Shown: piece after piece, positions 24,428-30,537 of the stretch
Layout of the letters: every line of letters begins with the position of its first letter
Numbering within the stretch: the stretch's first letter is position 1
Source: a virus
Length of the DNA: 36,046 nucleotides
Virus record (IMG/VR): IMGVR_UViG_3300030098_001795
Location: 1-36,046 of that record
Reading direction: 5' to 3' (one strand)
Translations under genes and position numbers: made by a program
Notes under the pieces: generated by a model
Databases searched by the model: none
What the model was told of the DNA's origin: nothing
What the model saw: only the letters and a program-made list of their open reading frames with translations

Positions 24428-24570
24428 CCCGTACAATCCCCGCCGTCTGCCTGACAATCGCCATTGGCTTGCAGTATCTGATGTAGCATATAAGCTGATG
24501 TTCTGCCGCCAGAAAAACTGATCTGAATGTTACCGCCTGGCAGTTGATAGGGGTTGCTCATGCTACTCAT
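24424..24570 (-). pseudogene. Truncated PAPS-reductase / PP-loop protein remnant (48 aa)
   Basis: A short frame whose N-terminus has the PP-loop signature of PAPS reductase and ATP pyrophosphatase proteins: GGNIQISFSGGRTSAYMLHQ (SGGRTS at residues 20-25), as at the start of phage phosphoadenylyl-sulfate reductase-like proteins. The family normally runs to about 200-300 residues; here it stops after 48, and I see no continuation in other frames because the 100-aa gene begins in the stop (ATGA). It overlaps the methyltransferase end by 8 bp. It is either a decayed gene or a retained ATP-binding micro-protein. Confidence 0.65.
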
Positions 24571-25672
24571 CACGCACCGCCTTGATGGTCAGCCCGATCT
24601 GCATGGCTATTTGCGGCACTATCGCGTTCCCAAGCCCCCTCAAGCGGCTAACGCGGTCTTTGACCCCTGTTGCTACTCTTGGGATGTCTTCTGGCTCTCG
24701 CTCCCATCCGTCAAATCTGTCCAGCCCCTTGGGTAGCCCATCAGCCAAGTCACAAATTCTGGATTCAGTGTTCCACCTGCGTGGGTCGCAAGGGTCACGC
24801 TGTTCCGCGCCAACTCCGCTGGACTGTGGCCATTGTCCTTGTAATCTTTCGCGGTTGGGGTCGGCCACATCTTCGTCATTCGGGCTGGCTCCAAACTCCC
24901 ACCTATCATTGCCTCGGCTTCCTCTCGCGTCACTTCCCCTGCGTAGACTTTCTGTCGCATCTGTTTGATGCTGCCCTCTGACCTTGCTTGGCTTGCTGTC
25001 GGTGTCGGCCACATCTTCACTTGGTCTGCTAAATTCGCCCCGAATACCAAGTTCGGGTTGGTCTGACTGATGCGTCTGCCCTTCTCGTCCAGCTTGCGTG
25101 GCCCCCCTGTGCCATCCGTCGTTCGAGGTGTTGCCCACCATCCGCTGTTCATTGATGGTGCCATCTGGTTCGCCTTGGCTGTTGATGTGTGCAATAATCC
25201 AGATTCGCTGTCGGCGGTGCGGAGCATTGACGGACACAGCTCCAATACAAAATGTTTGGACTGCGTAACCGGCCTTATCTTCCAGGTCAGATAGCACTTG
25301 GTCGAGCCCCAAACTGATGTGTCCAGAAACATTCTCGAAAACGCACCAAGAGGGCCGTTTTGCTTGCACAATGGCAAATATTTCCGGCCAGATGTGGCGG
25401 TCATCTTCCTCGCCTCTTTGCTTCCCGGCAACGGAGAATGGCTGGCAGGGATATCCGGCTGTGAGGATATCGCAGTTTGGAACAAGTCTTGTTGGGTCAC
25501 TAGCTAACTCCTTTACGTCATGGGCAATCGGCACGTCTGGCCAATGCTTTGCTAATACCTTGCGGCTCCACGGCTCTATGTCACAAAACATGACAGGTTT
25601 GGATAAGCCAGCCCACTCAAAGCCCAAAGCAAAGCCGCCAATGCCACTGCATAAATCAACGTGAGCCATCAT
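24563..25672 (-). CDS. DNA (cytosine-5) methyltransferase (369 aa)
   Basis: Transfers methyl groups to cytosine C5, probably to protect phage DNA from host restriction. Motif I is DLCSGIGGFALGFEWAG (residues 6-22); motif IV is GYPCQPFSVAG with catalytic Cys76; ENV lies at 113-115; motif VIII-like APHRRQRIWI at 150-159; the closing motif is GNAIVP at 348-353. The region expected to hold target recognition (about 165-320) is Gly/Asp/Arg-rich and low in hydrophobics, with VADTDSKP and VADPNRERL segments. That same DNA is open in a second frame (24673-25500). The start overlaps the zinc-protein stop (ATGA). Confidence 0.9.
   Translation of the reverse strand: MMAHVDLCSGIGGFALGFEWAGLSKPVMFCDIEPWSRKVLAKHWPDVPIAHDVKELASDPTRLVPNCDILTAGYPCQPFSVAGKQRGEEDDRHIWPEIFAIVQAKRPSWCVFENVSGHISLGLDQVLSDLEDKAGYAVQTFCIGAVSVNAPHRRQRIWIIAHINSQGEPDGTINEQRMVGNTSNDGWHRGATQAGREGQTHQSDQPELGIRGEFSRPSEDVADTDSKPSKVRGQHQTDATESLRRGSDARGSRGNDRWEFGASPNDEDVADPNRERLQGQWPQSSGVGAEQRDPCDPRRWNTESRICDLADGLPKGLDRFDGWEREPEDIPRVATGVKDRVSRLRGLGNAIVPQIAMQIGLTIKAVRDE
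24673..25500 (-). CDS. Overlapping second-frame ORF inside methyltransferase, WPTPTA protein (275 aa)
   Basis: Same strand, +1 frame relative to the methyltransferase. It starts at GTG with AAAGGAG 7 nt upstream, within methyltransferase codons. The product looks like a real protein: AFSRMFLDTSVWGSTKCYLT near residues 53-72, WPTPTA at 164-169 and again at 212-217, a degenerate WATPRT at 122-127, and a C-terminal LNPEFVTWLMGYPRGWTDL. I recall the same WPTPTA and LMGxPxGWTDL patterns in proteins from other phages, often annotated as methyltransferase pieces. Its function is unknown. Whether it is expressed separately, or the two frames reflect an old shift, cannot be decided here. Confidence 0.6.
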   Translation of the reverse strand: MTQQDLFQTAISSQPDIPASHSPLPGSKEARKMTATSGRKYLPLCKQNGPLGAFSRMFLDTSVWGSTKCYLTWKIRPVTQSKHFVLELCPSMLRTADSESGLLHTSTAKANQMAPSMNSGWWATPRTTDGTGGPRKLDEKGRRISQTNPNLVFGANLADQVKMWPTPTASQARSEGSIKQMRQKVYAGEVTREEAEAMIGGSLEPARMTKMWPTPTAKDYKDNGHSPAELARNSVTLATHAGGTLNPEFVTWLMGYPRGWTDLTDGSESQKTSQE

Positions 25673-25902
25673 GTCCAGCCCCTGCCATCGCAGCTGTAAC
25701 AGCTAGTCCACTGAACACAGCCATAGCCGTCAGGTTCGCGCACCATGCCATCATCGCACTGATCGCATGGCGTAACAGCTATGCCAAGCCCACAAACATT
25801 ACAAACAACAAGGCCACCTTTGCGTCTCGGCAAGATTGTCTCGCATTTGGGACACATACCCCATCGCAACCTGTTATGCCATGTGCCATCGCCTTCAAGC
25901 AT
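25669..25902 (-). CDS. Zinc-ribbon-like small protein (77 aa)
   Basis: Contains repeated cysteine pairs: CPKC, CNVC, CDQC and CYSC, a DnaJ-type zinc-finger or zinc-ribbon layout. I start it at 25902, where ATG overlaps the VRR-NUC stop (TGATG); a frame extension to 25983 lies inside that gene. The stop overlaps the methyltransferase start. Probably a nucleic-acid or protein-binding accessory; function unknown. Confidence 0.6.
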   Translation of the reverse strand: MLEGDGTWHNRLRWGMCPKCETILPRRKGGLVVCNVCGLGIAVTPCDQCDDGMVREPDGYGCVQWTSCYSCDGRGWT

Positions 25903-26273
25903 CAAATCCCTGCCCTCAGCTTTACAATGGGCTCTAAAATATCGCGTACCTGTTCGACCGACCTGGCCAAGCCCCAATGGCACCCAGCCAGCAATAGCCG
26001 GTTTCGCATCTCTTCCTGGTTTGGTGTGAGCTTACCGCCTTTAAAGCGCTTCAGCTCTATAAAGACCGACGTGCTACAGCCAATCTTGCTTTCATCCCCC
26101 GGCACAAAGATTTCTAGATCAGGCCAACCAAACTGAGTTCCCATCAACTTGAGCTTGTGTTTGAAAGCCACATGGCGTGTACCCTCATTCGGGCTGTGAT
26201 GAAATACACAACCTGGCGGCAAAGCATAATGCAGCCACTCAGCTACCTGTTTTTGTAACTCATCTTCAGTCAT
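25902..26273 (-). CDS. VRR-NUC family nuclease (123 aa)
   Basis: A PD-(D/E)XK nuclease. HSPNEG lies at residues 26-31, GWPDL gives the catalytic Asp52, IELK gives Glu73 and Lys75, and NQEE (85-88) follows, with a helix-strand end (RLLLAGCHWGLARSVEQV). Single-domain VRR-NUC proteins of this size are common in phages and often act on branched DNA. I start it at 26273, overlapping the Cro-like stop by 8 bp; a frame extension to 26309 is possible. Confidence 0.85.
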   Translation of the reverse strand: MTEDELQKQVAEWLHYALPPGCVFHHSPNEGTRHVAFKHKLKLMGTQFGWPDLEIFVPGDESKIGCSTSVFIELKRFKGGKLTPNQEEMRNRLLLAGCHWGLARSVEQVRDILEPIVKLRAGI

Positions 26274-26520
26274 GGCGTATATAGAAATCATTCGGCATGA
26301 CCTCACCATTGGTCAAAAGAATGATCTTGTCCATGTAATTCTCATTAGGAATCAGCCGGTCTTTATGGCCGCGAGGCAAGCACCAGCGGCGTGCCACTGT
26401 AGCATGGGGCGCACCGACTTGACGTGCCAGTTCTGAGTATGACCAGCCCTGCCGACCTCTGTATTCATTGAGTTTCATAGTTGGTTGATAACACGCCTTG
26501 ACGTATGCCGTCCAGTCCAT
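26266..26520 (-). CDS. Cro-like helix-turn-helix regulator (84 aa)
   Basis: First gene of the leftward operon. A helix-turn-helix lies at about residues 27-45 (WSYSELARQVGAPHATVARR), followed by a short tail resembling Cro/Cro-like repressors (NYMDKIILLTNGEVMPNDFY). I start it at 26520; the frame reaches to 26643 but would cross the divergent gene's start. It probably binds the 47-bp divergent control region just upstream. Confidence 0.7.
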   Translation of the reverse strand: MDWTAYVKACYQPTMKLNEYRGRQGWSYSELARQVGAPHATVARRWCLPRGHKDRLIPNENYMDKIILLTNGEVMPNDFYIRHD

Positions 26521-26567
26521 TATGTCTCTTATATTATATTGACGGAAACAGACAAAAGAGAATGTAA
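26521..26567. promoter_or_regulatory. Divergent control region with operator-like motif
   Basis: The 47-bp gap between the Cro-like gene and the plus operon. It holds TTGACGGAAAC (26539-26549), part of a degenerate dyad TGACG-N5-AGACA (26540-26554) whose perfect form TGACG-N5-CGTCA is at 29398-29412. TTGACG could also serve as a rightward -35 box, but the matching -10 would overlap the start region. AT-rich sequence (26528-26540) may hold the leftward -10. Confidence 0.45.
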
Positions 26568-27506
26568 ATGATAGACACACCTGACTTTGCAACCAAGCTG
26601 GGTATCTGGACAGTGTCCAACCAGCGCTCAAAAGATCGAGCAAAAGACTTTTTTGAAAAGATACACGTTAGACCACAGATTGAAAAAGCCAAAAAGGTCT
26701 TGCGTAACAAACAATCCACAAGCAAAGAGATCCTTGAGGCCAAGGATGTTCTTTATAGATTGCGTGATGGCCGTGGCAGCGCCAACATGGCCGGCGGTAC
26801 AGCGACACAGGTGGCGACAGACCTCAACCTGGTCATGGACAAACAAGGCAAAACCGTTCCACTGGCTGAGGCAATCCATGCCGGCGTCGAACATCTGCAA
26901 GCATATCAGCCAAACGACGACGCAGATGAGGCTCGCAAAGAAAAATATTTAGAAGAGTTGCCAATCGTCGTAGAACACGCCGTGAAGGGCTTACAAGAGG
27001 CTATGGCTAGTGACAACCGCATCTTGGGTGAGATCGAGCTGCTGAAGCCCCTGCCGGGCTTACAAGTGCCATACCATACCAAACCGGACTACAACCGGCG
27101 CGGTGATCTCAAGACAAAATGGTCACGGCCAAGTAGCCGGTCTAAATCTGGGTGGCAAGCCGGTAGTCTGCCCAGTTCGCTTACCGGTATGTTTGATATG
27201 AACAACGTGTTCCAAGCGGCTGGGTTCTGGGCGCTCAATGGCAACCTACCGCCTTTCATCGTGTATGCCAACGCGACAGACTATCGTGTGTTCACGCCAG
27301 AAAACGCGCCTGAGTTGCGGAATGATTTCTTGCAAGATGTTATCAATGAGGCGACGTTGTATCATCGCACTACAGAAAACCTGTTAAAAGCATCGGCGAC
27401 CAAGGAAGACTTGTTCAGCTTGGTGTCACCAGATTGGTCTGCGATATACTGGCAAGAGACTGAAACATATCTTGATGAAGCTAGAAAACTATGGGGGATG
27501 ATATGA
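26568..27506 (+). CDS. PD-(D/E)XK exonuclease, RecB/Cas4-like (312 aa)
   Basis: A probable DNA end-processing exonuclease. The catalytic core reads GEIEL near residues 154-158, GDLKTK at 179-184 (Asp180, Lys182), and a later QAAGFW (216-221) resembling the QxxxY motif of RecB/Cas4-type nucleases. The N-terminal ~150 residues are helical. It leads the plus operon; a probable ssDNA-annealing protein lies three genes downstream, so the pair may form a Red-like recombination module. The stop overlaps the next ATG (ATGA). Confidence 0.75.
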   Translation: MIDTPDFATKLGIWTVSNQRSKDRAKDFFEKIHVRPQIEKAKKVLRNKQSTSKEILEAKDVLYRLRDGRGSANMAGGTATQVATDLNLVMDKQGKTVPLAEAIHAGVEHLQAYQPNDDADEARKEKYLEELPIVVEHAVKGLQEAMASDNRILGEIELLKPLPGLQVPYHTKPDYNRRGDLKTKWSRPSSRSKSGWQAGSLPSSLTGMFDMNNVFQAAGFWALNGNLPPFIVYANATDYRVFTPENAPELRNDFLQDVINEATLYHRTTENLLKASATKEDLFSLVSPDWSAIYWQETETYLDEARKLWGMI

Positions 27507-27619
27507 AAATGTTTATCCGTGAAGGGTTCAACACCCTGATTTGGGTCATATTGATGGCCATCATTTATTTTATTTTGACAATGTTGTTTGTTGATCAAAC
27601 CTGGTGGAGTCCGTCATAA
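27503..27619 (+). CDS. 38-residue single-span membrane peptide
   Basis: Starts in the stop of the exonuclease gene (ATGA) and ends TAATG with the next gene. After MKMFIREGFNT comes one hydrophobic span (LIWVILMAIIYFILTMLFV) and a short tail. Translational coupling on both sides supports it as a real micro-gene. Function unknown; an early membrane-active peptide is possible. Confidence 0.6.
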   Translation: MKMFIREGFNTLIWVILMAIIYFILTMLFVDQTWWSPS

Positions 27620-27957
27620 TGGGTCAGTCAGAGTTTGATTTCAGCAAACCACCACTTGTTCACAAAAACGCCAAAGACACAGAGATCAAAGCCGCTGACG
27701 TGGTTGCCCCCAAGGTGACCGGTATGAGGCTGAGAGTGTTACAGGCTTTGGACGTTGTGGACGGCATGACAGGTAGCCAGCTGACTGATCACTTGGATGC
27801 CTGGATCAACAGCGTCAAGCCCCGGCTCACTGAATTGCAAGGCATGGGCCTGGTAGAGGATAGTGGCCAACGCCAGAAAAACCCACGCGGCAATCAAGAG
27901 GTCGTGTGGCGTATCACAAACAGAGGTTCTAAATTTTTGAGAGGTGAATATGATTGA
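27619..27957 (+). CDS. Winged-helix DNA-binding protein (112 aa)
   Basis: The C-terminal ~80 residues have a MarR-like winged-helix pattern: RVLQALDVVDGMTGSQLTDH, a recognition-helix-like AWINSVKPRLTELQGMGLV, and a wing with EDSGQRQKNPRG. The N-terminus is disordered. I take the ATG at 27619 (GGAG 9 nt upstream) over a GTG at 27604. It may regulate the operon or act in DNA replication. Confidence 0.65.
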   Translation: MGQSEFDFSKPPLVHKNAKDTEIKAADVVAPKVTGMRLRVLQALDVVDGMTGSQLTDHLDAWINSVKPRLTELQGMGLVEDSGQRQKNPRGNQEVVWRITNRGSKFLRGEYD

Positions 27958-28591
27958 CATAAAAAAAATACAAGCCGCCGTGGGTGCAATGGATCAAGTC
28001 ACGGTAAAAGGTGGCAAGCAATACACTCAAGTTGCACAGCGTGTTGAAGCGTTCCGGGTCAACATCGGTGATGAGCTTGGCATGGAATCTGAACTGATCG
28101 TTGATGATGGCAAGCGTGTCGTTATGAAAGCGATCATAAAATCAAGAGATGGTTTTGTCGTTGCCACGGGCTGGGCAGAAGAGTTGCGCGGCCAAGGCGT
28201 CAACAAAATGGCTTGCATTGAGAACACTGAGACAAGCGCATACGGGCGCGCTCTAGCAAATCTCGGCATACATGGCGGCGAGTTTGCGTCTGATAATGAA
28301 ATCGACAAGGCGAAACGCAATGAAAAGATTATCGATGAGCGCACAGCTGAAGAGTCCACCCCGCCGCCAAGCGACGACATACCGCTTGATGAGGATGATA
28401 TGTGGCAGCAATGGGTCGATGCTGAGAAGCAAAAAATCGAGGGCTTCAATGAGCTATATCAACTTATGGGGTGGGGCAAAGCGACCAAGGCAAAGCGCGA
28501 TCAGCTGACAGAGTATAACCGTGAAATGATCGCGGATCTTAAAGACGCATATCAGGAAAAACACAATCAACTTAATACAGGGGAAAGATAA
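27950..28591 (+). CDS. Putative ssDNA-annealing / recombination protein (213 aa)
   Basis: The N-terminal ~110 residues carry the pattern KQYTQVAQRVEAFR, VVMKAIIKSRDGFVVATGWA and CIENTETSAYGRALANLGI. I associate the Cxx(N)xETSAxGRALAxLG block with phage ssDNA-annealing proteins of the Rad52-like/Sak type, but the subfamily is unsure. The C-terminus is acidic then helical (PPPSDDIPLDEDDMWQQWVD). I choose ATG 27950 with AGAGG upstream; GTG 27944 is in frame. It sits downstream of an exonuclease, supporting a recombination role. Confidence 0.6.
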   Translation: MIDIKKIQAAVGAMDQVTVKGGKQYTQVAQRVEAFRVNIGDELGMESELIVDDGKRVVMKAIIKSRDGFVVATGWAEELRGQGVNKMACIENTETSAYGRALANLGIHGGEFASDNEIDKAKRNEKIIDERTAEESTPPPSDDIPLDEDDMWQQWVDAEKQKIEGFNELYQLMGWGKATKAKRDQLTEYNREMIADLKDAYQEKHNQLNTGER

Positions 28592-28950
28592 TGGCACAAT
28601 TTAGTCGTACAAAATTTAAACTGAAACAGGACGTGATTGCAGTCGATGATGCCGGCAATGCTAATGAGTACCGGGCATCAGCTTTTCTACAGTTCCGCAC
28701 TGAGTGGGATGACAACAACCGGCGTTACAAAGAGATGACAGACAACCAAAAACAGATTTGTGAAGAATTGCATCAACAGCTGTATCAAGCCGGCGTTGAG
28801 TTTGGAATCAGTATACAGTACCGCGATCCAATGGCTGGTGACGATTTAAAGTTGATGCCAAAGATTGCAACCTTTAGTCTTTTATGTAATGAGCCAAAGC
28901 AAAAACCAAAACCACAACCAGAGCCACAAGTCGATGACGATGGCTGGTGA
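28591..28950 (+). CDS. Hypothetical protein with acidic DDDGW tail (119 aa)
   Basis: Unrecognised. The N-terminal body (FSRTKFKLKQDVIAVDDAGN, EYRASAFLQFRTEWDDNNRR) is mixed alpha/beta; a Lys/Pro/Gln linker (EPKQKPKPQPEPQ) leads to an acidic tip VDDDGW. That layout, and its place after a probable annealing protein, recalls SSB-type C-terminal tails, but there is no clear OB-fold motif. Start overlaps the previous stop (TAATG). Confidence 0.5.
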   Translation: MAQFSRTKFKLKQDVIAVDDAGNANEYRASAFLQFRTEWDDNNRRYKEMTDNQKQICEELHQQLYQAGVEFGISIQYRDPMAGDDLKLMPKIATFSLLCNEPKQKPKPQPEPQVDDDGW

Positions 28951-29116
28951 GTTACAGGAACATGGGTTTGTGGATGATCCGCGAGCCCATGCCGACCCTG
29001 ATCAATACGGCACGGTGGATCGTCCTGAAACATACATATTTATGAGATGGAAGAGTTACGATCATTGCGAAAAGACAGAGCCGTTCCATTACAGACATAA
29101 AAAAAAGACCCGCTAG
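28934..29116 (+). CDS. Hypothetical protein, last gene of plus operon (60 aa)
   Basis: Unrecognised. It begins inside the end of the preceding gene (ATG 28934, or 28940), with no strong Shine-Dalgarno, and its stop TAG lies in the loop of the operon terminator. The product is His/Asp-rich (HGFVDDPRAHADPDQYGTVD) with a basic C-terminus (HYRHKKKTR). Confidence 0.45.
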   Translation: MTMAGELQEHGFVDDPRAHADPDQYGTVDRPETYIFMRWKSYDHCEKTEPFHYRHKKKTR

Positions 29117-29130
29117 CGCGGGTCTTTTTT
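29099..29130. terminator. Bidirectional rho-independent terminator
   Basis: GACCCGC and GCGGGTC pair around a TAGC loop, and flanking A and T runs extend the pairing to about 13 bp. The symmetry (A-run on one side, T-run on the other) makes it work on both strands. It closes the plus operon and, from the other side, the minus gene at 29143 and any late read-through. Confidence 0.92.
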
Positions 29131-29142
29131 GTGTTTGAGATG

Positions 29143-29358
29143 TCACTGCCAACCTGGTGTTTTGTTAATGAGAGTGTTTTCTAAAGCCTTGAGCTTAACG
29201 ATACGGGCGAAGCGATCTGGGCGACTGGCCAAATGACCCTTCAAATTTGCTAATGCATGGCGTATGTCTGAAAGCTGACTGTCTATTCTTTCAGCGCTTA
29301 ACCAAATGCACTTACATTCGCCTTCTGCCTGTTTGATAATTTTGTCTATTTTATTCAT
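29143..29358 (-). CDS. Hypothetical 71-aa protein with its own promoter and operator
   Basis: Unrecognised. It is helical and charged (KIDKIIKQAEGECKCIWLSA, then SQLSDIRHALANLKGHLASR). It has a strong Shine-Dalgarno (AAGGAG, 8 nt before ATG), a consensus -10 box upstream, an operator-like dyad, and a terminator directly after. This isolated, well-signalled layout suggests an early or regulatory gene, separate from the late operon. Confidence 0.6.
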   Translation of the reverse strand: MNKIDKIIKQAEGECKCIWLSAERIDSQLSDIRHALANLKGHLASRPDRFARIVKLKALENTLINKTPGWQ

Positions 29359-29388
29359 TGGTCTATCTCCTTTTCAAACCTTACCATA

Positions 29389-29419
29389 ATTATATAGTGA
29401 CGTTTTCCGTCAAGTTCAA
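29389..29419 (-). promoter_or_regulatory. Promoter with operator-like dyad before the 71-aa gene
   Basis: On the minus strand: TATAAT (29394-29389), preceded by the perfect dyad TGACG-N5-CGTCA (29398-29412). Possible -35 boxes are TTGAAC (19-bp spacer) or TTGACG (13-bp spacer). The dyad lies between -10 and -35, an arrangement expected for repression. TTGACGGAAA is also present in the divergent control region at 26539. Confidence 0.6.
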
Positions 29420-29432
29420 TACAAAAAAATAT

Positions 29433-29666
29433 TTATCTAAATCGCCGTGTTTTAGCCATAATGCTTTTAGGTTGCTTGCTGAATTGCTTGCCAGCCCGTT
29501 TGGCTTTGCGCTTTGCCCTGGTTGTGGCGGCGTACTCTGCCGGCGACAGGGCTTTGATTGCGGCAGCTGGCAGATAACGCTCGCCAGTCTCAGAAGATTT
29601 TTTGCCCGACTTGGTGCGCCAATCTTGCTTGCTCCAATCTTTTAATGAGCGTTGCGATTTTCTCAC
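29433..29666 (-). CDS. Small basic protein, GERYLP family (77 aa)
   Basis: A Lys/Arg-rich protein: SLKDWSKQDWRTKSGKKSSE, then TGERYLPAAAIKALSPAEYA, then a basic tail (KQFSKQPKSIMAKTRRFR). I recall proteins with the same GERYLPxxAIKALxxxEYAATTR block from many marine phages; function unknown. GTG start overlapping the previous stop (GTGA). Last gene of the late operon. A nucleic-acid-binding or virion-DNA-associated role is inference. Confidence 0.65.
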   Translation of the reverse strand: MRKSQRSLKDWSKQDWRTKSGKKSSETGERYLPAAAIKALSPAEYAATTRAKRKAKRAGKQFSKQPKSIMAKTRRFR

Positions 29667-29818
29667 TTGCCCACATCCTTCATCGCAATTTTGTGAGCTT
29701 CAGTAAAAGATTTATTTTGCTTGCCGCTCATCAACCGCCGCATCAAAGACATATGCTTCGACGTGTGGTGCTTTGAATGTTTTTTCAGAGTTGTCTTTTG
29801 TCTCTTTGTCAGGCTCAT
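29663..29818 (-). CDS. Small basic His/Lys-rich protein (51 aa)
   Basis: Starts at ATG 29818 overlapping the preceding stop (ATGA); a longer frame to 29884 is less likely. The sequence begins MSLTKRQKTTLKKHSKHHTS and contains LMRRLMSGKQNKSFTEAH. Unknown function; part of the basic-protein chain. Confidence 0.55.
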   Translation of the reverse strand: MSLTKRQKTTLKKHSKHHTSKHMSLMRRLMSGKQNKSFTEAHKIAMKDVGK

Positions 29819-30000
29819 GATGTGTAACCCCCTCCGGCTTTTTTGTAACGCTTGGCCAAGGCTTGTGCTTTTCTGGCTGACCATTTACCAGCGGCGGTGC
29901 CGTAGGATGCGCTTGCCAAAATAGATTTAAACATCCGCTTACGCATCCCTGGCTTAGTATAGTTGCCGGCTTTATTGACCGTGCTTTTTTTCTTGGCCAT
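29815..30000 (-). CDS. Small basic protein, WSARKAQ family (61 aa)
   Basis: Strongly basic: AKKKSTVNKAGNYTKPGMRK, then GKWSARKAQALAKRYKKAGG. The block KWSARKAQxLAxxYKxxGGGY is one I recall from many marine phage proteins of unknown function. Coupled to neighbours by TAATG and ATGA overlaps. Confidence 0.65.
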   Translation of the reverse strand: MAKKKSTVNKAGNYTKPGMRKRMFKSILASASYGTAAGKWSARKAQALAKRYKKAGGGYTS

Positions 30001-30113
30001 TACTTTTTCTTTGGCTTCTTGCCAGCTTTTTTCATAGAGATTGCAGTGGCGGCTTGCTTCTTCATCTTTTTGGTTTTCATGCCACCAGATTTTTTACTGT
30101 AGCCATAAGCCAT
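30000..30113 (-). CDS. Lys/Met-rich mini-protein (37 aa)
   Basis: Begins MAYGYSKKSGGMKTKKMKKQ and ends AGKKPKKK; about 40% lysine. Start and stop both form TAATG junctions with neighbours, which supports translation despite its size. Similar MAYG..K.M peptides occur, as I recall, in other marine phages. Function unknown. Confidence 0.55.
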   Translation of the reverse strand: MAYGYSKKSGGMKTKKMKKQAATAISMKKAGKKPKKK

Positions 30114-30238
30114 TATGCTTTCCTCTTCTTTTTGGATGCTATGATTTTCTTTTTAAGAGCTGTCGGCAATGTCTTTTGCTTGGCCGTCAGCATCCCGTTC
30201 CCATTTTTTTTCATTTTCTTTTTCATCATTCCAGGCAT
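30113..30238 (-). CDS. Lys-rich mini-protein (41 aa)
   Basis: Begins MPGMMKKKMKKNGNGMLTAK and ends IIASKKKRKA. TAATG overlaps on both sides place it firmly in the same translational chain. Function unknown; extreme basicity suggests DNA or RNA binding (inference). Confidence 0.55.
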   Translation of the reverse strand: MPGMMKKKMKKNGNGMLTAKQKTLPTALKKKIIASKKKRKA

Positions 30239-30537
30239 TAGGCTTTGCTCCTTTTCTTTGACTTGTTGCGCTTGGATATTGCTGCTGCTTTCTTCTTTGC
30301 ATCTGATTTACTACTTGCACCCCAAGCCCGTAGGCTAAGAAGCAACCGTGTTGGCTTGCCCTTCGCATCTCGTTCCGGCCCCTTATTATTGCCCATCCTG
30401 GCCAAAAAAGAGGCGCGGCGTGGGCTGTCTCCGCGTTTGACGGGTGGCTTGAGTTTGGCTCCGGTAGTGCGTTTGAAATGCGCTCTGCCGGCAGCGTTCA
30501 GTCCACCGCTTGGATTTTGAAATCGCTTAGCTACCAT
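30238..30537 (-). CDS. DUF6321-like basic protein (99 aa)
   Basis: Pattern GGLNAAGRAHFKRTTGAKLK, then PPVKRGDSPRRASFLARM and GKPTRLLLSLRAWG, followed by a Lys-rich tail. This matches my memory of DUF6321, a phage family of unknown function. I take the ATG at 30537; an in-frame TTG lies at 30540. Overlaps the endolysin stop by 11 bp. Confidence 0.65.
   Translation of the reverse strand: MVAKRFQNPSGGLNAAGRAHFKRTTGAKLKPPVKRGDSPRRASFLARMGNNKGPERDAKGKPTRLLLSLRAWGASSKSDAKKKAAAISKRNKSKKRSKA

Noticed and set aside
25902-26273. VRR-NUC nuclease as the homing endonuclease of the capsid intron
   Set aside because: VRR-NUC proteins are not known homing enzymes, and the gene is 9 kb from the intron in the DNA-processing cluster; nothing in the sequence links them.
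26521-26643. Upstream extension of the Cro-like protein to 125 residues
   Set aside because: It would run through the divergent control region and into the exonuclease gene; the helix-turn-helix protein is complete from 26520.
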